In this document: positions 44,436-53,455 of the stretch, in pieces
Position numbering within the stretch: the stretch's first letter is position 1
Layout: each line of letters opens with the position of its first letter
Origin: Methanothrix sp.
GTDB lineage: Archaea; Halobacteriota; Methanosarcinia; Methanotrichales; Methanotrichaceae
Length of the DNA: 64,000 nt
Assembly: GCF_016706325.1 (NCBI RefSeq)
Contig: NZ_JADJJX010000001.1
Coordinates: 1,116,001-1,180,000, forward strand
Reading direction: 5' to 3'
Notes under the pieces: generated by a model
The model's database searches: none
What the model saw: the letters and a program-made list of their open reading frames with translations, nothing else
What the model was told of the DNA's origin: nothing
Position numbers and translations under genes: made by a program

Positions 44436-45362
44436 ATGAATCTGATCTCCATTGCCGACCTGGGCAGGGAGGATGTCCTGCGGCTGATCCAGAGCGCCGA
44501 GGCCTTTCGGGCCAGGCGCGGCCAGCACGGCCAGCCCCTGGCAGGAAAGAGCCTGGCGGCGATCTTCGAGAAGCCCTCCACCAGGACCCGCATCAGCCTG
44601 GAGGTGGCGGCCTGGGAGCTGGGCGGCCATCCCCTCTATCTATCGGCAGGTGAGCTGCAACTGGGCCGGGGGGAGACGATTGCCGATACCGCCCGGGTGC
44701 TATCCCGCTATGTGCATGCCATCACCGCCCGGGTCTACTCTCACAGCACTCTGCTCCAACTGGCTGAGCATGCCCAGGTTCCAGTGGTCAATGCCCTCTC
44801 CGATTGGGAGCATCCCCTGCAGATCCTGGCCGATCTGCAGACCATGCAGCAGAGCTTCGGATCTCTGGAGGGGCTTGATATCGGCTGGATTGGGGATGGG
44901 AACAATGTCTGCAACTCCCTCATTCTGGCCTCGGCCGTCATGGGGATGAATATCGCTGTGGCCTCCCCACCAGGGTACTCTCCCCGGGAGAGGATACTGG
45001 AGGAGGCCCGGGCCCTTGGGGGGAGCCCGCGGGTGGTGACTGAGCCGGAGGAGGCGGCCAGGGGGGCGGATGTGCTGGTCACTGACACCTGGATCTCCAT
45101 GGGGGATGAGGCAGAGGAGGCAGAGCGCCTGCGGGTCTTTGGCCGGTATCAGATCAATAGCCAGCTTTTGGCCCTGGCCGGGGAGGAGGCCATTGCCCTG
45201 CACTGCCTGCCCGCCCACCGGGGGCAGGAGATCACTGATGAGGTGATGGATGGGCCCCGGTCGCGGGTCTTCGATGAGGCTGAGAACAGGATGCATACCA
45301 GCAAAGCAGTGATGGCCTGGCTGATGGGAGAGAGGCAGGGCGGCGGTGATGGCCCACGATGA
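44436..45362 (+). CDS. argF: Ornithine carbamoyltransferase
   Basis: 308 residues. Carbamoyl-phosphate site EKPSTRTRISLEVAAWELGGH, ornithine/hinge regions ALSDWEHPLQILADLQT and GWIGDGNNVCNSL, and the conserved HCLPAHRG with catalytic Cys. It makes citrulline in the arginine pathway. ATG 44436 begins MNLISIADL, the correct family start. The 3' end has a degenerate triple repeat of gatgatggccc. Confidence 0.96.
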   Translation: MNLISIADLGREDVLRLIQSAEAFRARRGQHGQPLAGKSLAAIFEKPSTRTRISLEVAAWELGGHPLYLSAGELQLGRGETIADTARVLSRYVHAITARVYSHSTLLQLAEHAQVPVVNALSDWEHPLQILADLQTMQQSFGSLEGLDIGWIGDGNNVCNSLILASAVMGMNIAVASPPGYSPRERILEEARALGGSPRVVTEPEEAARGADVLVTDTWISMGDEAEEAERLRVFGRYQINSQLLALAGEEAIALHCLPAHRGQEITDEVMDGPRSRVFDEAENRMHTSKAVMAWLMGERQGGGDGPR

Positions 45363-45682
45363 TGGCCCGCGATGATGGTCTGTGCGGGAGAGGGCCTGCC
45401 GGAATCGTTTTCATCAGAGGCGCCGGGCAGCCAGTCACTATGCTTAAGAGATGGCGATTTGATGGGGCTGCCTGCCAGGGTCTTCCGGGGGGATCAGGTA
45501 TCGCCACCCCGCTGAATCCCAGGCCCCCATTATGGTATTCTGGTTTTTGGACTGCCCGATCGAGTGCCGGGATATAACAATCGATCTTGGCATGCTTCGG
45601 CAAGTTCTTATACCTCACGAAGCAGTAGATAGCTCGCTCTCACTTTGTCGAGGCGGGTTGGGCACTAAAATCGATTGCAAGC
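45363..45682 (+). other. 320-bp gap between argF and tRNA-Leu
   Basis: No convincing gene. Near 45604-45612 gttcttatac resembles a TATA box and may drive the tRNA, with a leader of about 45 bases, or read other RNA. Short open frames here are GC-rich shadows without ribosome sites. Confidence 0.3.
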
Positions 45683-45765
45683 GCGGGGGTTGCCAAGAGG
45701 TCAAAGGCGCAGGGCTTAGGACCCTGTCACGAAGGTGTTCGCGGGTTCGACTCCCGTCCCCCGCA
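45683..45765 (+). tRNA. tRNA-Leu (anticodon UAG)
   Basis: A seven-base acceptor pair (GCGGGGG with CCCCCGC) encloses a class II tRNA with a long variable arm. The anticodon stem CAGGG/CCCTG carries the seven-base loop with TAG at 45717-45719. The T arm GCGGG-TTCGACT-CCCGT is clear. The discriminator is A at 45765, and CCA is encoded at 45766-45768. It borders a drop in GC content, suggesting an integration site. Confidence 0.93.
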
Positions 45766-45818
45766 CCATATATCATTTATTGATGTTGCTTTTTAGGATT
45801 TTGTCCTAATTTACTCCG

Positions 45819-45942
45819 GAGAACTCCGATTAACTTAACGTCGATGGTTGCCGCAACGAATTGTATTCCAGATGAAGGGCAAAATCAGTGAGGTTTCTCA
45901 TTCACTATATTTATTAATTAAAAGGGGTTTTTCGGAGTTCTC
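45819..45942. repeat. 11-bp perfect inverted repeat pair just past tRNA-Leu
   Basis: gagaactccga (45819-45829) is the exact reverse complement of tcggagttctc (45932-45942). The first arm is also part of a short internal palindrome cggag-aa-ctccg (45817-45828). No gene is seen in 45769-46094, which is AT-rich. The pair may mark ends of a small mobile or structural element. Confidence 0.6.
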
Positions 45943-46094
45943 TTTAATCAATTTGGTGGAACAAAGAATGAGCAAGGGTTCATTCTATTCCCACCTTACG
46001 GGTCTTCTTCATCTTTTTAGCTGATTGCTGCAAGAGCAATTGATGAGCTGGAAGTGGATAGCATAGTATAAAGCTTATAGATTCGCTACATTTT

Positions 46095-47135
46095 TTATAA
46101 AATTGGATGTCTATAATACGTTCCTCTTGTGTCATAATCAATACTTTCCTCTAAATTTATGCCAATTCTAGATGAAAGAATTTTTGAAATCATAATATTC
46201 ACATTTGCTAGGGGATCGAATAAGGAAAGTATCTCATAAGCCTCAACAGACTTTATTTTTGAAATAATTTGATCTAGCTTAGCAGGAAGTTGGTCGAGAT
46301 TTTCAACATAGACAATCTCCACATCAGGTTTAATTTTTGCAAAATACTTTTTAACCTGTGGTTCGACCTGGTCAGTTGAAATAATAATGGCAAAATTCGG
46401 ATTGTATAATCCTATTCTACCACTAAATGGATAGGCGTGCCCCATTGAGAATTGTGCATCTTTTAGCTCAAACATTAATAAAATCCCATCCATATCCACG
46501 AAAGCATCTATTTCATCAGAACCTTCTTGAAGATTTAGCAAAATATGGTCAGGCAATGTGTTAAATTTCACGAGCTGGTCTACTAGTCTTACTGTAAGCC
46601 AATAGCTCTTATCTAACAGCTTTTGCAACTTTGAAGTTGGAACAAATAACTCCTCAACCCGTTCTTCTGAGATGGATCGACCACATGCGCATAATATTCC
46701 TAATCTCGCAGCCTCCTCTAAATCCACAAGAGATTTTACTTTATTTATTTGATTTTGAGTATTTTTACAAATAATAACATACTCTTTTGTAATGAACTCA
46801 TTTTTTATCAGATCAGCTATAATTTTTTCCGATTCATCTTCTTCCATATTTAATTTTTTAAATAAATCTGAAGATAATATGCTACCAGATCTTTTAATAA
46901 CTAATGAAATATCTCTAGCTTTCTTATTTTCTAGATGTTGAGATGCTTCAAAGTCCTGCAGATCAATTTCGGATGCTTTTAAGAATTTTTTATCAGAACT
47001 GTTTGCTAAATCCATAAAACGTGAACTAGTCGATTGGCTCGGAAACCAATCGTTGGTGATGCCGAACTCGGATAAAGGGCTTTTTAGTGATTCTATAAAC
47101 CCATCAAGATATGAAATATCTCCTTTTTCGCCCAT
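46095..47135 (-). CDS. Winged-helix plus PD-(D/E)XK-like nuclease protein (island gene)
   Basis: 346 residues. About 70-125 resemble a winged helix. Then LCACGRSIS (149-156), a short Cys pair. About 195-265 contain the pattern DEIDAF (207-212) with FELKD (222-226), i.e. E-I-D followed by E-x-K, as in PD-(D/E)XK nucleases of the NEID...IECK type. Strand IIISTDQVEP fits the following strand. The gene is AT-rich compared with its neighbours, indicating acquisition. It overlaps the partner gene by 43 bases. No alignment was run, so nuclease activity is inference. Confidence 0.7.
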   Translation of the reverse strand: MGEKGDISYLDGFIESLKSPLSEFGITNDWFPSQSTSSRFMDLANSSDKKFLKASEIDLQDFEASQHLENKKARDISLVIKRSGSILSSDLFKKLNMEEDESEKIIADLIKNEFITKEYVIICKNTQNQINKVKSLVDLEEAARLGILCACGRSISEERVEELFVPTSKLQKLLDKSYWLTVRLVDQLVKFNTLPDHILLNLQEGSDEIDAFVDMDGILLMFELKDAQFSMGHAYPFSGRIGLYNPNFAIIISTDQVEPQVKKYFAKIKPDVEIVYVENLDQLPAKLDQIISKIKSVEAYEILSLFDPLANVNIMISKILSSRIGINLEESIDYDTRGTYYRHPIL

Positions 47136-47542
47136 ATATCCACACCTAAAAAGAATTTTCGCTCTATCCGAGAACCTGATGATGTATCCATTAGCAAAGC
47201 TTCGTACAAAATCCCTTTAGCATCTTCTGTTAGAAATAGATCTCCGACAATAAGTGCCACTTCTCTATCTCCCAATACTCGGCTAGAGGATTTATCCCGC
47301 CTTATTCTGTATCGAAAAGGAGAATTCCATTCTGACCACTCTTCAGGAGGTTCTTCTTCCTCGGAGCCGCCCAAAACTTTCAAGAAGCTTCGTCTTGCAT
47401 TGGTGATCAATGGAACATAACCATTCTCTATCAAACTATTTAAAATAACTTTATTAAAATTTAATAAGGGTTGGATTCGGGAATCTGGATCAGATGGTAG
47501 ATCTAATTCAATTCCTTTCGACTCAATTGTAATTACCATCAT
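47093..47542 (-). CDS. Unknown 149-residue partner of the island nuclease-like gene
   Basis: It contains no motif I know. A predicted mixed fold: LNFNKVILNSLIENGYVPL, then an acidic loop (GGSEEEEPPEEW), then YRIRRDK and strands with VALIVGDLFLTEDAKGIL. ATG 47542 or 47539, after AAGGGTGA, is a plausible start; the frame is open to 47665 but that part is not protein-like. The 43-base overlap with the following gene suggests a stoichiometric pair. Confidence 0.6.
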   Translation of the reverse strand: MMVITIESKGIELDLPSDPDSRIQPLLNFNKVILNSLIENGYVPLITNARRSFLKVLGGSEEEEPPEEWSEWNSPFRYRIRRDKSSSRVLGDREVALIVGDLFLTEDAKGILYEALLMDTSSGSRIERKFFLGVDIWAKKEIFHILMGL

Positions 47543-47661
47543 TTCACCCTTGAATTGCTTCAATTTGGTCCTTCTTCGACAGCTTCCACTAGGCCAAATA
47601 ATTTTGGCGGGTAGTTTGCCGAATTTTCTGTAATTTTGTACAGGCCCTGTTATCCTACTCA

Positions 47662-48040
47662 TCACTCAGCATCCATAGATAAATACTTTCTAGTCGTCAT
47701 CCATTCTTCGTTGATGTCCATCAACATCGACACGCTTAACCTCATGAATGATTTATCGCTCGGGAATGCTCCTACCACTCTCGATCTCCTTTTCAGCTCC
47801 TTGTTGATCCTCTCCAGTCCATTGGTTGTCCTGACCCTCCGTCAGTGCTCTCTGGGGAACGCCCTGTAATTCCATAAACTGAATCTGAAGCGTTCAGCCG
47901 TATCTGCGGATTTGATATAGCCTCGGTCTTCGAGTTCTTGAATCAATTGCTGCATCTTGGCTCTTCGCTATTCCATGTGGGTAACTTCAGGATAGCGGCA
48001 GGCGGACTGAATCATGATAATATCAGGCATGAATCTCGGC
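47662..48040 (-). pseudogene. IS256-family transposase relic
   Basis: Reading the minus strand gives clear IS256 C-terminal segments: NGLERINKELKRRSRVVG, FPSDKSFMRL, then DINEEWMTTRKYLS before a stop near 47662. Upstream in the same frame are GYIKSADTAERFRFSLWN and YPEVTHME. Two stops fall where the family has Trp (FPREH-stop and HME-stop), both TGG changed to TGA or TAG. The 5' part is not recognisable above about 48040, and I could not define terminal repeats. Confidence 0.75.
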
Positions 48041-48375
48041 ACAGAGTCGGTAGGTAGCGACACATCTCATGATAATCCCAAATCCCTGCAGTCATGACGT
48101 TATAAGGACCAAGCTGTAGGATTAGCTATCCCCTAAATCCACCCACACGAAACAGCGAGGAGCCTTTTTCTCTTTAGGTGAAATCAGAGTGCATAAGCCT
48201 CATCATAGAGGCACCAGGCGGCAGAAGGAGATCTTCTGTAGTGCACTGGCCTGCGAAGTGCCGCTGATGTATTGGATCTCCGGTTGAAGCGCCCTTTGAT
48301 CCTTTTATGATATCTCCCAACTCTTATATACGTTGCCTGTCGAATAGTTCTCGGCCTGCAATTGGAGGCATATTG

Positions 48376-48996
48376 ATGAGATTCTTGGATGTAAGCTCAA
48401 CTGGACTGAGAGTATCATTGATCATCCTCTCCCTCATAATGGGAGGAACGGCTGCAAATGCTCAGCCGATTGTGGGCGCTGATGCCATCAGAATCATAAG
48501 CATAAGCCCCCAGGAGCAATGGATTGAGATAGCCAATCAGGGAACCGGCAGGATCGACCTTGAAGGCTGGACGCTCATCGATCAGGAGAACCGAACATAT
48601 ACATTCCCGGCAAATGTCACCCTTAAGGCCGGCTCAACGATCACAGTTCACTCCCGGGATGGCATTAACACGCCCTCAGATCTATTCAACAGCAGCTTGC
48701 TTTGGGGCGAGATCGGCGCCGCCACATTGACGGATGCCACCGGCCGCATGATCTCCAGGTACATTTATCCGGTGGAGGTCACCTCCCCCCGGAGCTTGGC
48801 CGCTACCAGGCCCCTCACCCTTCCGGATGCCTTCTCCAGCGGCGGATTGAACCCCCCCTTCCAGCCGATGTACAGATCCCCCTCTGCCGGCGGCTGGAGA
48901 GGCTCAAGCTCTCGTCCCACAGCGAATATGACCGGCCATCCCTTCATCTGTCACGGCGGCCCCCTCAACTGGGCCTGGACCAGCGGCCTAGGATAG
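48376..48996 (+). CDS. Secreted lamin-tail-domain (LTD) protein
   Basis: 206 residues. A signal peptide (LRVSLIILSLIMGGTAANA) precedes a lamin-tail domain seen as IRIISISPQEQWIEIANQGTG, LEGWTLIDQENRTYTFP and AGSTITVHSRDG. These are the LTD strand and turn motifs. LTD occurs in secreted archaeal nucleases and surface proteins, but here no second domain follows apart from a Pro/Ser-rich tail. Ribosome site TTGGAGG lies upstream of ATG 48376. Confidence 0.72.
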   Translation: MRFLDVSSTGLRVSLIILSLIMGGTAANAQPIVGADAIRIISISPQEQWIEIANQGTGRIDLEGWTLIDQENRTYTFPANVTLKAGSTITVHSRDGINTPSDLFNSSLLWGEIGAATLTDATGRMISRYIYPVEVTSPRSLAATRPLTLPDAFSSGGLNPPFQPMYRSPSAGGWRGSSSRPTANMTGHPFICHGGPLNWAWTSGLG

Positions 48997-49466
48997 CTAT
49001 CCAGTTGTATGCTCCAGTGCTCCGATGGCACAATTCCTCGATTCCCCAATCCCCCAATCCCTCAATTTTTGTACTTCAAAATGCAGATGAATATGTATGA
49101 GCTTTTGGCGCTCACCTCTGCCCTCCTCCCAGCGGGCCTGCCAGGCAGAGCCTTCCTCTCCCTCTATGAGCCCTGCCGCCGGGCCCGCTCAAAGCCATCC
49201 CCCCTCCTGGGCAGATCCGGCCCCAGCCTGTGCGTTGCCCTCCCGAATAAATCAGCATTGCCTGCCGCAGTCGTACATCTTCAGCCAGCAAGCAATGGAT
49301 GGCAGTCATATGAAGTTCATATAATGGTTACTCATTTATTTCTGGCAGGAGACCATACTTCCATCGAAGAGCGGAGGCATTGGAAATCAAGAAAGGTGGA
49401 TCTAGAACCAGGAGAATAAATGACGGAAAAAGGAGAGAAAAGATCAAGGAGAATGAGGGATAAGAA
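48997..49466 (+). other. 470-bp gap without recognised genes
   Basis: Composition changes from GC-rich to AT-rich across the gap. Pyrimidine-rich stretches (about 49020-49070) and short open frames exist but show neither ribosome site nor known domain. A GAGGGAT site close to the 3' end belongs to the next gene. Confidence 0.3.
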
Positions 49467-49784
49467 ATGAGAAAAAAATTAGCTGTTGTCTTTGCCTGTA
49501 TAATTCTGGCATTCATTGGATCAAGCGTAGCAGATGGGGCAAGAGACTGGTTATCCAGTGGTTATGTGGTCACCGGCTATTACCCCGCAGCCGTATGGGG
49601 CCCCACAACCTACTATTATGGATACTTCGACTATGCCGCATCCGACCCGTGGTATAGATATGTGGCAGGACCATACCTCAATAGCTGGTACTGGCCGTCT
49701 TGGTATTATCGAAGCTATCCAGTAAGCTACTACCGCCCTGCTTATTGGTATGGTTGGCCCTGGACGTATTCAGTTTATTATTGA
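49467..49784 (+). CDS. Tyr/Trp-rich small secreted protein
   Basis: 105 residues with a signal peptide (LAVVFACIILAFIGSSVA). The mature ~83 residues hold about 22 Tyr and 9 Trp, for example in GYYPAAVWGPTTYYYGYFDY and SWYWPSWYYRSYPVSYY. There are no Cys or known motifs. The composition suggests a structural or surface role (cell-envelope, sheath or adhesive), but this is a guess from composition. Ribosome site GAGGGATAAGAA precedes ATG. Confidence 0.7.
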   Translation: MRKKLAVVFACIILAFIGSSVADGARDWLSSGYVVTGYYPAAVWGPTTYYYGYFDYAASDPWYRYVAGPYLNSWYWPSWYYRSYPVSYYRPAYWYGWPWTYSVYY

Positions 49785-49980
49785 ACTGGGGGCGCCAGAA
49801 GATCGCCCTAACGCTGCCTGCTCTGGGATAGCAGGCGATCCTCTGGCAGCGCCGTCCGCCCTGTGCCTGTCTTGAACTGTGTCTGCCTTGAAGTTGGAGT
49901 CAGAGTCAGCCTTGCAGGAGCCTCGGCTTGATCGCTCAATCAGAGCATCTGCAGCCCCGGGCAAATATCTTTTCTGCCTC

Positions 49981-50013
49981 TCTGCATCCATTCTGCATCC
50001 ATTCTGCATCTAT
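49981..50013. repeat. 11-bp tandem triplication at the end of the AK6 gene
   Basis: tctgcatccat, tctgcatccat and tctgcatctat sit end to end, with the third copy touching the AK6 stop at 50013. Confidence 0.85.
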
Positions 50014-50552
50014 TATCTTTTCAGCCCTCTGCTTTGAGGGAGCATGCTTCTGCCAAGAAAATCTGTAAGCCATTCCACCTGGCCGGGGGGCATGGCCCGC
50101 TTCCCCTGGATGATCTCCACCACCAGATCGGCTACCTCCTGGGGGCTACGTCCAGTGGTATCGATCTCATCCACCCGATCTGAGAGCTCCACCGCCTCCA
50201 CCAGTATCACATCCAGTGCCTCAGCCTCCAGATTCTCCCTGATCTTCTCCGGCAGGTAACCCCTATTCTCCAGCCGGGGCTCAAGCTCCCGGGGTGAGAG
50301 CCGGAGGACTATCGACCAGGGGGCGAAGTGATGGGAATAGTGGCCTTCAAGGATGGAGATCTCCCCGGAGTCCATCTCCGCCAGATGCTCTGCCAGTCCA
50401 TCCATATCCGCCTCCAGGCAGCCTCTCACCGGGTCGGTGCCCAGATTCAGGCCGCTCCGGACCAGGGCGTTTATGTCTATCACCCGGTAGGGCAGGAGAT
50501 GAGCGACGGTGGTCTTCCCCGTCCCCGGGGTGCCGGTCAGGGCGATATGCAT
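50013..50552 (-). CDS. AK6/Fap7-type adenylate kinase-like NTPase
   Basis: 179 residues. P-loop GTPGTGKTTVAHLL, the lid-like LSPRELEPRLENRGYLPEKIRENLEAEALDV, and the conserved IDTTGRS. AK6/Fap7 family proteins act in 18S rRNA end processing in eukaryotes and have NMP kinase activity; here the archaeal homologue likely acts in ribosome assembly. It overlaps hisC in a coupled fashion (stop/start 1 base apart). Confidence 0.85.
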   Translation of the reverse strand: MHIALTGTPGTGKTTVAHLLPYRVIDINALVRSGLNLGTDPVRGCLEADMDGLAEHLAEMDSGEISILEGHYSHHFAPWSIVLRLSPRELEPRLENRGYLPEKIRENLEAEALDVILVEAVELSDRVDEIDTTGRSPQEVADLVVEIIQGKRAMPPGQVEWLTDFLGRSMLPQSRGLKR

Positions 50553-50553
50553 A

Positions 50554-51609
50554 TCAGCGCTGAATCTCCCTGTAGGCGGCCAGGAACTGCTCGTTCTCTG
50601 CCGGGGTTCCCACTGTCACCCGGACATGATGCTCTCCCGCCCCCCGGAATGGGCGGCAGTCACGGATGATGATCCCCCTTTGCAGGAATCTCTCGACAAA
50701 TGTCTCCGAGGCCTCCTCGGTTTTCAGGTAGAGGAAGTTGGCCTGAGAGGGATGAGACTTGATCTCTTTTCGCAGGCGCTCGCGTTCCATTCTGATCTTG
50801 TCCACTGACTTGTGCATATAATCAAGGTCCGCAAGAGCTGCCACGCCGGCGGCCGCAGAGGCACAGGATATGGCAAAGAAGGGCGGCGCCGCTCGCCGGT
50901 ACTCCTGGGCCATCCACTGGGGCATCAGGGCATAGCCCAGGCGCATGCCCGCCAGGCCGAAGGCCTTGGATAAAGTCCGTCCCACCACCAGGTTATCATA
51001 TCTGCCGACCAGCTCCGCCAGGCTCTGCTCTGCAAACTCCACATAGGCCTCATCTAAAAAGACGATGGCATCAGTTGTCTCCAGAAGTTGGCAGAGCTCA
51101 TCCTCTTTCAGGACGTTTCCCGTGGGGTTGTTGGGCGAGCAGAGGAAGGCCATCTTAACATCCTTTGGAATTGTATCCTGGATCTGGAAGTCCAGACCAC
51201 GGGGGGAGAAGAGGGGCCTGGCCCCTGCCAGGATGGTCAGGATCTCATAGTAGCTGAAGGTGGGGGTGGGGATGAATGTCAGATCGCCCGCCTCCAGAAA
51301 GATGCGGGTCAAGGTCTCCATCACCCCGTCCATGCCCGCACCTATGACTATCATCTCCTCCGGAAGACCGGTATAGCGGGCCAATGCCTCTGAGAGCTCC
51401 TCAGGCTCTGGGTATCTCTCTGGGGAGATCCTCTGCAGGGCTTCTTTCACCTGGGGGCTGGGGCCGTAGGGGTTCTCATTGCTGCCCAGCTTCACAATCT
51501 CCTTTGGGTCCAGTCCATAGCGGCGGGAGATCTCTGTGAAGCCCTTGCCCGCCACATAAGGCCGGAGCTGCTTGATGCTCTCCCTCACCTTCTGCCTAGA
51601 TGAGCTCAC
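50554..51609 (-). CDS. hisC: Histidinol-phosphate aminotransferase
   Basis: 351 residues. N-terminal LGSNENPYGPSPQVKEAL, SPNNPTGNVL, DEAYVEFAE and PLP-Lys region RTLSKAFGLAGMRLGYAL. It converts imidazole acetol phosphate to histidinol phosphate. The upstream gene argD overlaps by 14 bases. Some archaea use such proteins for threonine phosphate in cobalamin salvage (CobD), so an alternative substrate is conceivable. Confidence 0.92.
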   Translation of the reverse strand: MSSSRQKVRESIKQLRPYVAGKGFTEISRRYGLDPKEIVKLGSNENPYGPSPQVKEALQRISPERYPEPEELSEALARYTGLPEEMIVIGAGMDGVMETLTRIFLEAGDLTFIPTPTFSYYEILTILAGARPLFSPRGLDFQIQDTIPKDVKMAFLCSPNNPTGNVLKEDELCQLLETTDAIVFLDEAYVEFAEQSLAELVGRYDNLVVGRTLSKAFGLAGMRLGYALMPQWMAQEYRRAAPPFFAISCASAAAGVAALADLDYMHKSVDKIRMERERLRKEIKSHPSQANFLYLKTEEASETFVERFLQRGIIIRDCRPFRGAGEHHVRVTVGTPAENEQFLAAYREIQR

Positions 51610-52744
51610 CTATGACCGCCACCACTCTATCTATCTCCTCCTCTGTCACCACCAGGGGAGGGATGAAGCGGAGGGTATGCTCTCCTGTATTGTTGATCAG
51701 GACCCCTCTTCTCAGGGCCTTCTCCACCATCTCTTTGCAGTCGCAGTCCAGATCCACTCCGACCATCAGCCCCATTCCGCGAACCTCCCGGGGCTTGAGC
51801 TTCTCCAGCTCCGACTTCAGACGAGCCCCCATCTCGCGGGAGCGCTCGACCAGCCCCTCCTCCTTTATAACCTCGATCACTGCCAGGGCAGCGGCGCAGA
51901 TCAGAGGACCTCCGGCGAAGGTGGAGCCGTGATCTCCCTTCTGGAAGGCCCCGGCGATATCGCCGCGGGCGAGCATCGCTCCCATGGGCAGGCCTCCGGC
52001 CAATGCCTTGGCCAGACAGATGATATCCGGCTGTACTCCGGAGTGCTCCTTGGCAAACCACCTGCCAGTCCGGCCAAATCCAGTCTGCACCTCATCCAGA
52101 ATGAGAAGGGCCCCCCGGTCATCGCATACATCCCTTGCTGTCCGGAGATAATCCTCCTCCGGCACATAGACCCCTGCCTCTCCCTGCACCGGCTCCAGGA
52201 TCACTGCACCCGTCTTGGCGGTGACCGCCTCCTTCAGGGCCTCGCCATTGTTATAGGGCACGAACTGGGCCTCCCGCAGAGGGCGAAAGGGCTCTCTGTA
52301 AGCACTCTTGTAGGTGAGTGCTAAGGCTCCCAGGGTGCGGCCATGAAATGCCCTCTCTGCAGCCACTATCCTCTCCTTTCCCGTTCCCCGGCGGACCAGC
52401 TTGAGCGCCGCCTCTATGCTCTCCGCCCCGGAGTTGCAGAAGTATGCCCGCTCCATGCCGGTGAGGCCATTCAGCTCTTCCGCCAGCAGAACCTGGTTTT
52501 CTGTGTAGTAGAGGTTGGAGGTGTGGATGAGGGCTGCAGCCTGACGGCTGACCGCCTCCACCAGCTTTGGATGGCAGTGGCCTATGCTGTTCACTGCTAT
52601 TCCGGCGACGAAGTCCAGATACTCCTTTCCATCGCTATCCCAGACCCTGGCACCCCTTCCCCTGACCAGGAGAACATCCTGGCGGCCGTAGGTCTGGAAT
52701 ATGGATTCGGATTCCCTTTTCATCAGATCTCTCTTGTCCATCAT
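51596..52744 (-). CDS. argD: Acetylornithine aminotransferase-type class III aminotransferase
   Basis: About 382 residues. Motifs: [49 protein letters not shown] and the PLP lysine [17 protein letters not shown] 52744 or 52741 starts MMDKRDLMK; the frame is open to 52780. ArgD acts in arginine and may serve in lysine biosynthesis. It is followed by hisC and AK6 in one run. Confidence 0.93.
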   Translation of the reverse strand: MMDKRDLMKRESESIFQTYGRQDVLLVRGRGARVWDSDGKEYLDFVAGIAVNSIGHCHPKLVEAVSRQAAALIHTSNLYYTENQVLLAEELNGLTGMERAYFCNSGAESIEAALKLVRRGTGKERIVAAERAFHGRTLGALALTYKSAYREPFRPLREAQFVPYNNGEALKEAVTAKTGAVILEPVQGEAGVYVPEEDYLRTARDVCDDRGALLILDEVQTGFGRTGRWFAKEHSGVQPDIICLAKALAGGLPMGAMLARGDIAGAFQKGDHGSTFAGGPLICAAALAVIEVIKEEGLVERSREMGARLKSELEKLKPREVRGMGLMVGVDLDCDCKEMVEKALRRGVLINNTGEHTLRFIPPLVVTEEEIDRVVAVIGELI

Positions 52745-52763
52745 AAGATCGATTCCCTTTCCT

Positions 52764-53402
52764 CTAGATGCTCTTTGCAAACCTCAGGCTCATTTGAATC
52801 TGGCGATTAACATCCCGGCTGGTTATATCCATATGGCCTGGATACATAATCTCCACATCCAGCTCCGTCAGCCTCTGGATGGAGCGGACCAGATCCTCAG
52901 TGCTGCCGCCGAACATATCTGTCCGGCCTATGTTCCCGTCTGGGAATACAGTATCCCCGGAGAAGAGAACCCTCTGCTTTCTCTCATATAGGCATATGCT
53001 TCCCTGGGAGTGGCCCGGGGTCTCCAAGACCTCCAGCTTCCATTCTCCGGTATCCAGGACCATTCCCTCTTTCAGCGTCTCATCCACCTTATACTCCGGG
53101 GCCTGCTGGCCGAATAGGTATGCAACCGACGCCAGCTCGTCACCAATGCAGCCCACCTCCTTCTCGCTGAGCATCAAGCGCGCTCCTGTCGCCTCCTTCA
53201 GGGCGGGAGCGGCTCCGGCATGGTCATGATGGCAGTGGGTGAGGACGATCAGCTCGATCTTGGTGGGATCGATGAATCTCTTGATATTCTTTAAGGTCGG
53301 CCCGGCCATCATTCCAGCGTCCACCAGTATGGGCCTTCTGTCCAAGACCAGGTAGACATTGCCATCGAAGGCGGCACCGCTAACCTTATGCACTTCAACC
53401 AT
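52764..53402 (-). CDS. Metallo-beta-lactamase fold hydrolase
   Basis: 212 residues. The two-metal motif THCHHDHAGAAP is followed by the ligands ETPGHSQGSICLY, LFSGDTVFPD and YPGHMD. These are the glyoxalase II-like (HxHxDH) members. The specific substrate is unknown. Divergent from thiC. Confidence 0.9.
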   Translation of the reverse strand: MVEVHKVSGAAFDGNVYLVLDRRPILVDAGMMAGPTLKNIKRFIDPTKIELIVLTHCHHDHAGAAPALKEATGARLMLSEKEVGCIGDELASVAYLFGQQAPEYKVDETLKEGMVLDTGEWKLEVLETPGHSQGSICLYERKQRVLFSGDTVFPDGNIGRTDMFGGSTEDLVRSIQRLTELDVEIMYPGHMDITSRDVNRQIQMSLRFAKSI

Positions 53403-53455
53403 TGATAAACACCTGCAGCGAGAAAGTTGCTCCTACAATATATTAGTTGGTAACA

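Noticed and set aside
45359..45618. Short frames between argF and the tRNA
   Set aside because: No ribosome site and no protein-like features; the 3' part overlaps the probable tRNA promoter.
49009..49419. A 136-codon frame in the gap before the Tyr-rich gene
   Set aside because: Low-complexity Pro/Ser composition, weak ribosome site and no family match.
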